In this document: piece by piece, positions 42,784 to 52,422 of the stretch
Layout of the letters: each line of letters begins with the position of its first letter
How positions within the stretch are numbered: the stretch's first letter is position 1
Source: Mesostigma viride
Taxonomy: Eukaryota; Streptophyta; Mesostigmatophyceae; Mesostigmatales; Mesostigmataceae
DNA length: 64,000 nt
Assembly: GCA_009746045.1 (NCBI GenBank)
Contig: RPFO01000104.1
Location: 7,164,750 to 7,228,749, forward strand
Direction: 5' to 3'
Position numbers and translations under genes: made by a program
Notes under the pieces: model-generated
Seen by the model: only the letters and a program-made list of their open reading frames with translations
What the model was told of the DNA's origin: nothing
Database searches by the model: none

Positions 42784-45700
42784 CTGAGATGGCGATAATC
42801 ACGCAGAACCGTTTCAGTGGAATGTGAGCCGGTAATACATTAAAATATCTACAGCAGCCAAAGGCTGCACGAGCCCTGACCAGGGCTAGCATGCGACCCG
42901 ACGATATCTAATCTGCAAATATTAGGCATATCCCAGAACAACAATGAGGCAACAACAGGCTTGCTTGCTACAAGTATCATACAAGCATTCCCTTCTTGTG
43001 CAATCCAAACAACGAGCAAAGGCCTACCAGAACTAGTATTTTACACCAGCACCACTTCTTATACAAGTGCTACATCAGTACTCGTACGTCTGCACCGTGA
43101 GCTCAGGCCTGACACTGTCATTATTTTAGCACTACTTCTATATTATGATCTTGGAAAATCACCCACCTCCTTGTACGTCTGCACGATGAGCTCGGTGATC
43201 TCCAGCAAGAAGTCGCCCTGCACGTCGATCTGGTCCTTCTCCGTGGGACCCTGGGGGGGGGGGGTGCATGTGGGGATGAACGCACACAGTAAGCAGGACG
43301 TGTCAACAAAACCACCCATGGTAACAGCTAGGGTGGTTGCTTCTTGAAGCTGAAGGTGAACCATCGCTCCCAGTTACAAGCAGGCCTTGCCACAACTGTA
43401 CAGGGGTGGTTGCCTCTTGAAGCTGAAGGTGAACCATCGCTCCCAGTTACAAGCAGGCCTTGCCACAACTGAATGGGGGTGGTTGCCTCTTGAAGCTGAA
43501 GGTGAACCATCGCTCCCGGTTACAAGCAGGCCTTGCCACAACTGTATGGGGGTGGTTGCCTCTTGAAGCTGAAGGTGAACCATCGCCTCCCAGTTACAAG
43601 CAGGCCTTGCCACAACTGTATGGGGGTGGTTGCCTCTTGAAGCTGAAGGTGAACCATCGCCTCCCAGTTACAAGCAGGCCTTGCCACAACTGTATGGGGG
43701 TGGTTGCCTCTTGAAGCTGAAGGTGAACCATCGCTCCCAGTTACAAGCAGGCCTTGCCACAACTGTATGGGGGTGGTTGCCTCTTGAAGCTGAAGGTGAA
43801 CCATCGCCTCCCAGTTACAAGCAGGCCTTGCCACAACTGTATGGGTACAACCTGGATCCAGCACCACTACATGATGGCAACCACCACCCCTACGTGACGG
43901 CAACCAGCAGGGCTCCCACTCCCAACTGCTGACGAGAGTCGCAACTGTGTGGCATACTTTGATCATTCACGCCCCGAAACAACGTGGGCAGTCAAGACCC
44001 CAAACTGAAGAAAAGACATCCACTGGAGATTGAGGAAACTCTGGAGTTTGAGGAAAGATCATCCACTACATGCTGTGTAGACAGTACTCGAGGAAGCTGC
44101 AGTGGCAGAGGGGTCATATCCATGGATGGGGACAGCCCATACACATCACCCTTCCATGCTGGCTGCGTAACATGACCACATAATGGTAGGACCCACATAA
44201 TGGTAGGACACTTGCGAATGAAAGACATCCCAGGAACACGTGATAGGAATAGGAGCACATGATAGGAAGACATCATACATTATAGGAGCACACATAACAA
44301 ACAGGTAGTAGGACCACGGCATGTTGCACCCGATAGGCGTGCAGTTCACGAATAAATCTACCCGCCCCGTCCCCTCCCCTGCCCTGCCCTGCCCTGCCCT
44401 GCCCTGCCCTGCCCTGCCCTGCCCTGCCCTGCCCTGCCCTGCCCTGCCCTGCCCTGCCCTGCCCTGCCCTGCCCTGCCCTGCCCTGCCCTGCCCTGCCCT
44501 GCCCTGCCCTGCCCTGCCCTGCCCTGCCCTGCCCTGCCATCTGGAACCGGGGTGCTCACCTTCACCACCGACGCGCCACACGCGAACTTCTTGCCGAACT
44601 TCTTGGAGGCTTCGGACAGCTTCACGCCTGTTGCCATGCCGCCATGTTGCCATGAATGATTGTCACACACAGGGAGAACACACTTAGAAATAGAACATGT
44701 AGAAACAAAACAAAGAGCTGGCAGGGGAAGGGGTGCTGCGGCGCCAAAGGATGCGGCAATCACAGGATGCCATACAAAACGGGAACATTCTTTCGTTCGG
44801 CCCTCCACGCAGGCCACACAAACAGTCCTCATAAAGGCCTCGCAGCTGCCATGCCACCCTCCACAGGGGGGCTGTGCTTTCCAAACAAGCCATCAAGTTG
44901 AAATCCTGCCCTTGGCATCCTGCCGCCATGAAGCCCCAGGGTGACCATGTGAATCCCCACGGATGGCCACGTGCCGAACAATGTGCGGCACCAAGACGCT
45001 GGCCACAGCGATCCCGTTGCCCCCCCCCACCCCCCCCTTGTGCACTACCACAGGATCACCATGCCCTATCTACTTTATAATATACCTCCTGACGACGGCC
45101 TCCCATGCCACCACTTTTCTATTGCCGTGAACGGACACACACAAATCCAACGCGCGTTGCGAACACCACCATAATGGGCATCATGGGCATCATGCGCAGA
45201 TGCAACCCTCTGACCCAGATGAGGACATCGTATATCCGAGCCCTTGCAGGGTATCCCAGAGGACGACAGCTCGCCATTCCACTGGCTCGGGTGTCGTGGG
45301 TCTGTGGAAGAACGGCAACGACCCGGTGCCAAGACCACAGCCTGCTAGTTCCCTGTAGCTGGTAGTTCCCCCCGCTCCCCCGACATCACGCGCCAGGTAT
45401 GCCCGACTCCTTGTTGTGTGAACGTATTGGCCGCTTGCAAACGCTATAAGCCTCAACGGCGCCCCCCCTCCCCCCCGCCCCCCCAACCACCACCTCCGCC
45501 CCCCCCCTTCCCTAGAAATACCCATAAACTATGGCAGCCTCCTTGACCCCACCCACCGAACATGTCGAGCCCCTTCACGATGGTCACGTGCTTCCGCTTG
45601 TTGCGTGTGGTGAGCTCCACCACCACCTCGGGCTTCTCCTGGCGGCACCCAACCGTGATGTCGGCGCCCAACCATGATGTGGCACCAGCCCACCCGAGCC

Positions 45701-48700
45701 AGCCATCGTATCAAGGAGACAAGCAGCGCAGACCATCGTATGACCACGTTACCATCCATTTCATCACACCCGTCGGTGCCCACCCATGGAGCCACCCACT
45801 CCATCCATCCAAACAAATGGAACATGTTTGTGTGTCCCACGTTAGAGAGTGTGCATAGTTTGACGGTGCATAGTTTGACTGTGCATAGTTGCTGAATACA
45901 CCTTGCCATCCATTCGTTTGCACAACGGTACACCCAGGCAGGAACCGGGTTGCCCCCTGGCCAGCAGAGCTTGGCTTATGCATGTATGTACGCCTGCACC
46001 CAGTGAGTGAAAAGGTATTGGAGTCAGGCACCCTGAAGATGGGGCAGTGCCCCTGCAGGGGGTAAAAACTGCCACACCCATGGTGAGATACAGCCAATAT
46101 TCGCATACTGCAACAACATGCTGCTGTGAGATAGATGGACAAGACTGGCTGGGTTGGCAGCTTCAGAAAAGTCAGTACCACCCATGCCCGCCGGCCCATT
46201 CACCTTGTGTGGAACCTGATACATCCCGAGTTTGATAGGGGGCTATAGGCATGAGATAGGCCTTATGCACGTCCTGCTAACGCTGGTAACTCTTGTGCAC
46301 ATCGGCCGTCTTTAGCCGCGCGGTGGCCCAAATCTCACATAAAGCCTGGGATCTGGTGGAAACGGAAGAAGGACTTCAAAACAAGAGCAACATGTGCAGA
46401 GTGTTTGGAGTGTTCGGAGTTTCACTGTGCCCTTGCCAACGAGCACGCATATAGCATGCACGCACGCAGGCACAACCATATGTGCGCCACCATGTCCAAA
46501 CGTGCGCTCATGCCCGCGCCTTGTTTTGATGAACACACGCCAGAAAATTGCCACAGAACAACCACCCGGCATGGCCAAGGTGACGTGACTGCTGCCGCAG
46601 CGACTGCGTGCTGAAGCGCCCGCCAAGCCCTAAAACAGGGCCTACACCACCAAAAACAGCGAGTCCCCCACATATCCGCAAACGGACACTTGACAAACAT
46701 CCTCCCCCGCGCACTGCACACACACACCTTCCCGCCCCGCCCCCTTGCCTTCCACTCCCCCCAGACCGCACACATGCGCGCACGACAAGGGATGTTCCGC
46801 ACCTTCTTCTTGACCTTGCCACCTGGCAGCCGCACCACGTCCTCGTCCGCCGCCGGCTTTTCCTTGGCTGCCTTGGAACCCTCTGAACGCACACGTCACA
46901 AGCGACGCGACCCAACGTGACATGCCATGTGCGACAAGAAGGCAGACGTGGCGCACGCACAGGTCAGCAAGGCTGCGCGCCACCAAGGCAGGCATTCCGT
47001 TTCAGGGCAGGCCGACAGGGTCCCACATGGCATGGGTGAGGACATGACCCAGGTAAGGACAAGGGGGAGGGGGGAGCTGACTGCATGTGCGCGCAGCTTC
47101 CAACTGGGGCACCGGTCCACTTCTGTCCCAAGCCACGCGGCTAGCAGGCACCACGCGGCAAGCACATGGAAAGGGGCGTGCACACGCCACTGGGTTGTCC
47201 CACGCCACTGGGTGGCCTGTGGCCAATAGGGTCGTCCCCGCTCGACTGAGTGGTTAGTGGTCCCATGCCACAGGGGTGGTCCCATGCCACACGGGCGGTC
47301 CCACGCCGTGGGGGCGGCTATGTGCCATCGGGTTGCCACTGGACACCTTCCACTGGGGCCGCTGCATGCCCTTGTGCCAAGGTGCAGCGGCCACGAGACG
47401 CCAGTAGCGGCCCGCGGGCTGGCCCCTCACCGCACAGGGTGTATGGGGTCTACAGGGACAGGCGTCACCGGAACAAATGCAGAACCATGGGTGCCCGGTG
47501 ACGTGGTGGAAAAAAATTGTAACAAAAGGGAAACTAGGAGGACAAACCAACTGTTGCCGTACGCTCCCACGGTCACTGGTCAAGAACCAATGGACAGCCA
47601 GAATGAGTGCCACCGGCCGTGTGCGGGGGAGGAGGTAGACAGGGCCGCATGCACAGTGCGGCAGGGGACAGCAGGCAGTGCTAGGGCTGTGAAGAATAAC
47701 CCATTCACCACGGATGCACGCGAGAGGCCTACACCGCCAGCCTGAGGTTTAAGATTGCCAGGTTTAAGATCTTGAGACTCTGGATCTTGGAAATTGGGGA
47801 TTAAGGTCGCAGGGCTGGTTTTGGGTGGAAAGATCTTAACGTAGGCACAAAAGGCCGCCAGAAGCAGTCAGTGGTTCGCAAGTGGGGTTGTATGTGCCTA
47901 TGTATGTTTAAGATTGTCAGCCCTGGATTCGATTTCAGGTCGACCCCCCTTCTTAAACCTGAAGCTGGAGGTGTAGTGCTCACTAGCGGGACGGCAGGCG
48001 GCGACAACACTCACTAGCGGGCGCCCCTTCCCCGGCATCGCCATCTGGCGTGGACACCGACAGCTGCGCCATGCCCCCCTCCACATCGTCCTCACGACAC
48101 TCCGCGGGTGCCGCGGGCGCAGCGGCCCCACTGCTGGCAGCCGTAGCGGTGGTGGCGGCGGCTGCGAGGGGGCATGAGTGAGCACAAAGATAAACCCAGT
48201 CATCAGCAAGCAAGGCGGCGGTTAGCGAGGCAGGCAGTGGCCAGGGAGTGGGCAGGCAAGTACGAAAGCAAGGCAGGAAGCAGGTCAGTGAGGCAGCAAG
48301 TGATTCCCTCAGTCTCCGTCCCTGCCTCCCCCTCAGCCCCTTTGTGTGTTCCCACCCTCTGGCTGACAGATCCCCCCTTCATCCCTTCCGCTCCGTTGAT
48401 GTATTTCTCCCCCCATGACACACATCCATCCATCCACCCATCCATGCATGGTCTTGCCCCCGCGCTCCCACGGTTCCTGGTTCGCCCTGGGATGTATCTG
48501 AAGGCACCTGGTCCTGCTTTAACCACAAGATGTTTGCTGCACCGGCACGCGGAGTGTGAACTGGATGGGGGACTTCCGCGGCGCAATACCCTGGACCTCG
48601 CACTATCTGGTTCCATGGGTCATGGCAACATTGTCGATGTGACGCCCCGAGCGGGAGGTGCTCACTCAGACGAGTCCCAACATCCCGAGACGTGTTCTTG

Positions 48701-48945
48701 CACAGGAAACGGGTCGGTTCGCTAAAGTCAGTACAGCAAGGTTTCTTTGATACGTGCTCCCGGTCATTCTAAGAACTCTGATGTGATTAAGTCGCCAAAA
48801 AAAAGCAGGCTGTGCAATACCGAGCCAACACTACCTTGGGATGCCCCCAGCTCCGGGTACAGCCCCGGGCAATTCTCGATAAGCCATGGCTTGCATTTCT
48901 CGAAATTCGGGCCAAATTCACAGTACTCGGGAGGCAAACCGCATT
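42724..48945 (-). CDS. DENR: DENR/TMA22-like translation factor, seven exons visible, first exon missing
   Basis: DENR (density-regulated protein, yeast Tma22) pairs with MCT-1/Tma20 on the 40S subunit in tRNA release, ribosome recycling and reinitiation. Exons 48945-48835, 48161-48015, 46882-46803, 45638-45557, 44627-44560, 43250-43167 and 42783-42724 join with matching phases into 210 residues plus TAA. The N-terminal part carries the Cys-rich motif CGLPPEYCEFG, EKCKPWLIENC. A low-complexity acidic linker follows, then LPGGKVKKK and the SUI1 domain: ELTTRNKRKHVTIVKGLDMF, SEASKKFGKKFACGAS, DQIDVQGDF. The C-terminus ends VEDGKKRPAEI. Human DENR has 198 residues. The acceptor before Cys in exon 1 implies one more short upstream exon with the start codon, not located. 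All introns obey GT-AG. It is divergent from the coiled-coil gene at 50623. Confidence 0.93.
43082..43108 (-). repeat. Echo of a DENR exon end within the last intron
   Basis: On the - strand GAGCTCACGGTGCAGACGTA closely matches the end of the neighbouring exon (GAGCTCATCGTGCAGACGTA) and is soon followed by TGA. It is a short duplication of exon sequence, comparable to the ALDH exon echo at 2281. Confidence 0.5.
43167..43250 (-). CDS. DENR: DENR exon with the IDVQGDF motif
   Basis: 84 bases, 28 residues: GPTEKDQIDVQGDF then LLEITELIVQTYKE. VQGD is a hallmark of the SUI1 domain of DENR. The acceptor is a C-rich run ending in CAG; the donor is GTGGGT. Confidence 0.93.
43330..43850. repeat. 73-bp minisatellite, seven units, in a DENR intron
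   Basis: Units contain GGTGGTTGCCTCTTGAAGCT, GAAGGTGAACCATCGC, an optional CTC/C, and TACAAGCAGGCCTTGCCACA. Units alternate 73 and 74 bases. High identity indicates recent expansion. Confidence 0.95.
44376..44537. repeat. (CCCTG)n pentanucleotide microsatellite, about 32 units
   Basis: It lies in the same DENR intron as the 73-bp array, starting 23 bases past the donor of the preceding exon. It is pure, and the - strand is open as a Gly-Arg-Ala-Gln repeat that is not a gene. Confidence 0.97.
44560..44627 (-). CDS. DENR: DENR exon with the KKFACGAS motif
   Basis: 68 bases: two completing a Gly codon, then VKLSEASKKFGKKFACGAS, VVK. This is the SUI1-domain helix and loop that lies near the 40S initiator-tRNA site. 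Donor GTGAGC, acceptor CAACAG. Confidence 0.94.
45557..45638 (-). CDS. DENR: DENR exon with the start of the SUI1 domain
   Basis: 82 bases: EKPEVVVELTTRNKRK then HVTIVKGLDMF plus one base of Gly. R-x-KRK-x-VT is the conserved first strand of SUI1. Acceptor CGCCAG, donor GTGGGT. Confidence 0.94.
46803..46882 (-). CDS. DENR: DENR exon with the LPGGKVKKK linker
   Basis: 80 bases: two completing a Lys codon, then GSKAAKEKPAADEDVVRL, PGGKVKKK. The basic KVKKK stretch precedes SUI1 in other DENR proteins. Donor GTGCGG, acceptor GTTCAG. Confidence 0.9.
48015..48161 (-). CDS. DENR: DENR exon with the acidic and Ala-rich linker
   Basis: 147 bases giving an Ala-rich stretch, then ECREDDVEGGMAQLSVSTPD and GDAGEGAPA. 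DENR proteins have an acidic, weakly conserved region here. The acceptor is CTCGCAG and the donor GTGAGT. The phase joins both neighbours correctly; the linker itself has low family specificity. Confidence 0.8.
48835..48945 (-). CDS. DENR: DENR exon with the N-terminal Cys motif
   Basis: 111 bases: two completing a codon, then CGLPPEYCEFGPNFEKCKPW, LIENCPGLYPELGASQ and one base. The Cys set (CGLPPEYC, EKC, ENC) is the likely metal site of DENR. Acceptor CTTCAG, donor GTAGTG. Only the start-codon exon is missing upstream. Confidence 0.95.
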
Positions 48946-50622
48946 CTGAAGACATTTGGGGTCACCCACCAACTCCCCATAAGCCATCAGTCAGCAGGCA
49001 AGACCAATAAAACCAAGTTTGCAAGTGTGCCACGTTTAATTCATCAACTCGACATCAAAACACCTATATTTAGAAGAAAAGATGCGCTGCTACAGAAAAT
49101 ATGGCTGGCTATCGAACGACGAAAAGGATGCACACCTCCACAATAAAGGACTTCCTTGGGCACAAGTGCCGGCATGGCTGGCGGCAGAAAAGTCACGCCC
49201 AATGTATATCTACCAATTTGGGTTTCTGCGCATAAGGTATGACTAGGTAAATATTAGCAGATTCAACTATAACAAGGGCCTGGGCTGACGTGGTAATAAA
49301 GGCAGGCTTGCTCGCTTGTGATCTCGGAATTTTATAGAGTTACCCAACTTGCTAGGTTTATGGGGGGAGGTAAACGGTGTGCCTTCCCGTGACGTTTCCC
49401 ATGATCAGTTCCCCGCGCCTCGAATGCATGTCTGCCTACAGCCCTCATTGGCATGCCACCAACGAATTGCATCGTACAGTAGAACTGGCATCCCGCTGCC
49501 CAGTGCCCGGTCTGCTCGTCTGGTCCAGGGCTTCCCGACTCCTTTACTGTACTGTATTACAGTACTACCTGGTCAAGGCATCCGTCGGCTCTGGCCTGAT
49601 CATCTGATGAGACCTCGCTCCAGAGTCCAGGGCTCCAGGCAACTCTCTAAGGCATGATTGTGTGGGTGGTTCCGCTAATCCGCTTGTTGTTGTTGTTGTT
49701 GTTGTTGTGTCCCACGCCGCACATGAGCAGCACAGAATCTATACAGTAGTGGCCGAGGGCCGGAGATATTTAGTATCGGTGGTACTATCGGGGCACTGTG
49801 ACGTGTACGGTACATCTTCGGATACACCCGATCACAACTTGGTGTGTCCAACAGTGCAGAGCAGTGCAGTACAACACAACAACAACAAGTAGTTACTGTA
49901 CTGTAGCAAACTTGCAATCGATCGCACGCCAAGTAGCCTCGATGGACTGGCATACAGTACTGTAGGGGTGAAAGCGTGTAACCAGGGTCGGCAGGGTTAC
50001 CTCCCGAATGTGGCGACTTGGCCCCCGAACTCCGCCTGGAAACTTCGAGGCTGAACGGCAGTACTGTACTGTAGGCTCCCTCGGCCACTAAAGATTCTCT
50101 GCTGCTCATATGTACAGTATGCGGCGTGGGACACAACAACAACAACATACACCGTACAGTACTGTAAGGTCTGGATATTTACTGTAGCAAGTCAGGTCAA
50201 TCGCTTATAGCACGGGGACCCAGTTCCGGCCTGTCCCGGTTGACAAACTCGGCATTCCGGACATCTGCACAGCCCCAGACCGTCTGAACGGCCATTGGCC
50301 GGCTTTGACAACCTCGAGGAACGATACTGTAGTGCGAAAAGTGCGCTGGTCCCGATTAGTTCGGTAGTTGGGGATTCAGAAGCTGCTCCACGTGTCTAAA
50401 CTGTTGGGTAGATCTGGCAAGGGCCTTTCTTGAGTGCCTTCGCGCCTGCGGGATGAGCGCCAAGTGCCGACTGGAACATGCTGCTTCATGCATGGCAAGG
50501 TCCAACGGTAGAAGAAGCTGGGGAAAAATCCAAGAGCTCGCCGGATTCCAAAACGCGGGGCTACGTACTCCATTGCGTAGTCAACAGGTCGAAGCCAAAA
50601 CTTAGCTGCCTGCTTCGCAACC
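48946..50622. promoter_or_regulatory. Divergent intergenic region between DENR and the coiled-coil gene
   Basis: It should hold the DENR first exon and both promoters, but no start could be fixed. The part 49540-50330 is dotted with TACTGTA and the palindrome TACAGTACTGTA (for example near 49545-49565, 49897, 49955, 50062, 50155, 50180 and 50325). A foldback unit lies within it (49683-50146). Confidence 0.4.
49683..50146. mobile_element. Foldback (MITE-like) element with GTTGTT ends
   Basis: The left arm reads (GTT)n, GTGTCCCACGCCGCA, ATGAGCAGCA, GAATCT and GTGGCCGAGGG. The right arm (about 50073-50146) is its inverse, with TACTGTACAT inserted after GCCGCA. Arms are about 75 bases; the 460-base whole has no coding capacity. 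Confidence 0.65.
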
Positions 50623-51624
50623 ATGGCCGCAGCAGGCGCACTCGCCGCTGGATTTTTGCTCAAGTCCATTTTCGATGGGGGCAAGGGCAAGAAAGCAGCT
50701 GCACGTAGCAAGGAGCTTGAGGCCCAGGTGATGGAAATTACGGAGGAGAAGCATATGCTGACGGAGGTGCTTATGCAGAAAATGCAAAGCACTGAGGAGC
50801 TTTCGGATCAGTTGAAGGCAGTCGAGCAGAAGACCAAGGAGATGAGGGAGAAGAGCAAGCCCGCCATTCTGGAAAAACAGCTGGCAGCCCTCGAATATCA
50901 GAAGATAAAGCTTCAAGATGAAATCCAGAAGCTCGGAGAGGAGAAGAGAAAGGTGGAGAGAGAGTTTGGCAACAAAGCGACGATCGCAACTCGAACATCT
51001 ACGATGCGTGAGGATTCGAACGACGGAGGTGCCATTCCATTTTCGCAATGGCAAGGTGAACGCCGATTTTTGCAGAGCCAGGTGGACTCGCTGAAGGAAA
51101 AGTTGGCGCAGGCGGAGAAGTCGTTGAAGGCCGAGGCTCAGCTGAAGGAGAAGCTGAGGAACCGCATGGAGGTTGTGGAAGCGAGCATAAAGAACCAGCA
51201 GGGCTCCAAGTTGCAGTCCTTCCACAACGGGGAAGATGCTGACGGCGTGACGACCATGCCGGTCGTTCTGTACGACACTCTGCAAGGCGAGGTCCTGAAA
51301 ATGCGCGCCGAACTGGCTGAGAACCTGAAGGAGCTCGCAAAAGCCCAGGAGGAGGCAGCATCTGCCAAAAAGGCGTGCGAGACTGCTCTCCATGCAAAGG
51401 AGGCAGAGGCCAAGAAGTTCAAGGCAGATTATGCCGCTCTGCAGAAGGAGAACACGAGCCTCCGCGTGGAGCTGGTCACGGCAGAGGAGTCAGCCAAGGA
51501 GCAGGTCGATGCGGTGAAGAGGGAGAACTTGAAGTTGAAAAATCAGATCAACCAGTACAAGAGCCTAAACGGCGAGTTGAAAAAGACCAACGCTCAGTTG
51601 GCTGAGGATGCCATCGGCCTGTAA
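50623..51624 (+). CDS. Coiled-coil protein, single exon, function unknown
   Basis: A 333-residue open frame starting at ATG in GCAACCATGGCC, a good algal Kozak context, and ending in TAA. The N-terminus MAAAGALAAGFLLKSIF is Ala/Gly-rich and hydrophobic and could be a membrane anchor or transit segment. From about residue 28 to the end it is dominated by Glu/Lys/Ala/Leu heptads, with a non-helical break around residues 130-148 (TRTSTMREDSNDGGAIPFSQ) and another near 207-220 (GVTTMPVVLYDTLQGEV). No catalytic motif is seen. It is a structural or tethering-type protein by composition only. No intron, unlike its neighbours. I do not recognise the family. Confidence 0.85.
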   Translation: MAAAGALAAGFLLKSIFDGGKGKKAAARSKELEAQVMEITEEKHMLTEVLMQKMQSTEELSDQLKAVEQKTKEMREKSKPAILEKQLAALEYQKIKLQDEIQKLGEEKRKVEREFGNKATIATRTSTMREDSNDGGAIPFSQWQGERRFLQSQVDSLKEKLAQAEKSLKAEAQLKEKLRNRMEVVEASIKNQQGSKLQSFHNGEDADGVTTMPVVLYDTLQGEVLKMRAELAENLKELAKAQEEAASAKKACETALHAKEAEAKKFKADYAALQKENTSLRVELVTAEESAKEQVDAVKRENLKLKNQINQYKSLNGELKKTNAQLAEDAIGL

Positions 51625-52410
51625 GCCATGCTCTGTACTCTTTACAAGGAGATGGTTCTGGGGAGGCCTTTGGTGGCTGGCAGCCCAAGTTGGTCCAATC
51701 TGGGCACAGCCTTGCCGCCTATGTGCAGGGTCAGGCAGGTGGTCCTGCCTTGCCAAGTAGAGTTAACGAAATTCTGAGTTTACCATGGCAAAAACGTAGA
51801 ACTGGATTTTCACGATGTACCTGCATGCATGGCTGGTTATGAGCTTTTTGCCAGCATGTACAAATGCGTTCAATCTGCGTGGGGGATGAGTTTTTGACAA
51901 CCTTGTTTCCATCTGAACGGCAATGAACCTGATGCAAGGCAACAGCCATGTACAAATCTGGTGACTCTGCCGTATTATTTTTCGATTTGTCTCCTGGAGA
52001 CCTGGAATGGTAGTGATGATCAGAGGTATACTCCGCGAAGCTGACTGATGAGCATTAAGTCGTAGCACACTGTTCATTGGGCGGTCGGTGGTGGAGTCTG
52101 GAATCTTCATCTGGAAATATACATGAGGAGACACATGTGTTTAAGTTCTTCATTTCTGCCAGGGGCAGGGAATATATTATTTAATGGATGTAGTAGTCGA
52201 ACTTTGATGATATTATCTGAATGCTGGACATCGAACATTAATAAACTTTTATATACTGTACTTTCTGATTGTTATATTTCTACTAGTTGTCTCTAAGTTG
52301 CTACAGTTCATTCTGCTTTCCAACTGTTTTTGCTTGTGAGTTTGTCTCAATAAGTATAAGACAACCTGGGGGCATGGAGTTCCAACGTCGGCGCGTCAAT
52401 ATTTCATGTG
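51625..52410. other. 3' region of the coiled-coil gene and spacer
   Basis: Moderate GC content falling to AT-rich toward 52300. No gene or strong repeat is seen. It includes TTGTCTC/GAGACAA-type motifs near 52284 and 52345. Confidence 0.5.
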
Positions 52411-52422
52411 CACAGGCCCAAT

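Noticed and set aside
44146-44832. A 228-residue frame with a Gly-Arg-Ala-Gln repeat
   Set aside because: It only joins a real DENR exon to the intronic (CCCTG)n tract. The donor at 44559 ends the exon before the repeat.
49440-49500. DENR first exon (a TACTGT stretch on the - strand)
   Set aside because: It lacks a compatible donor and phase, so the match to the expected YC motif is probably chance.
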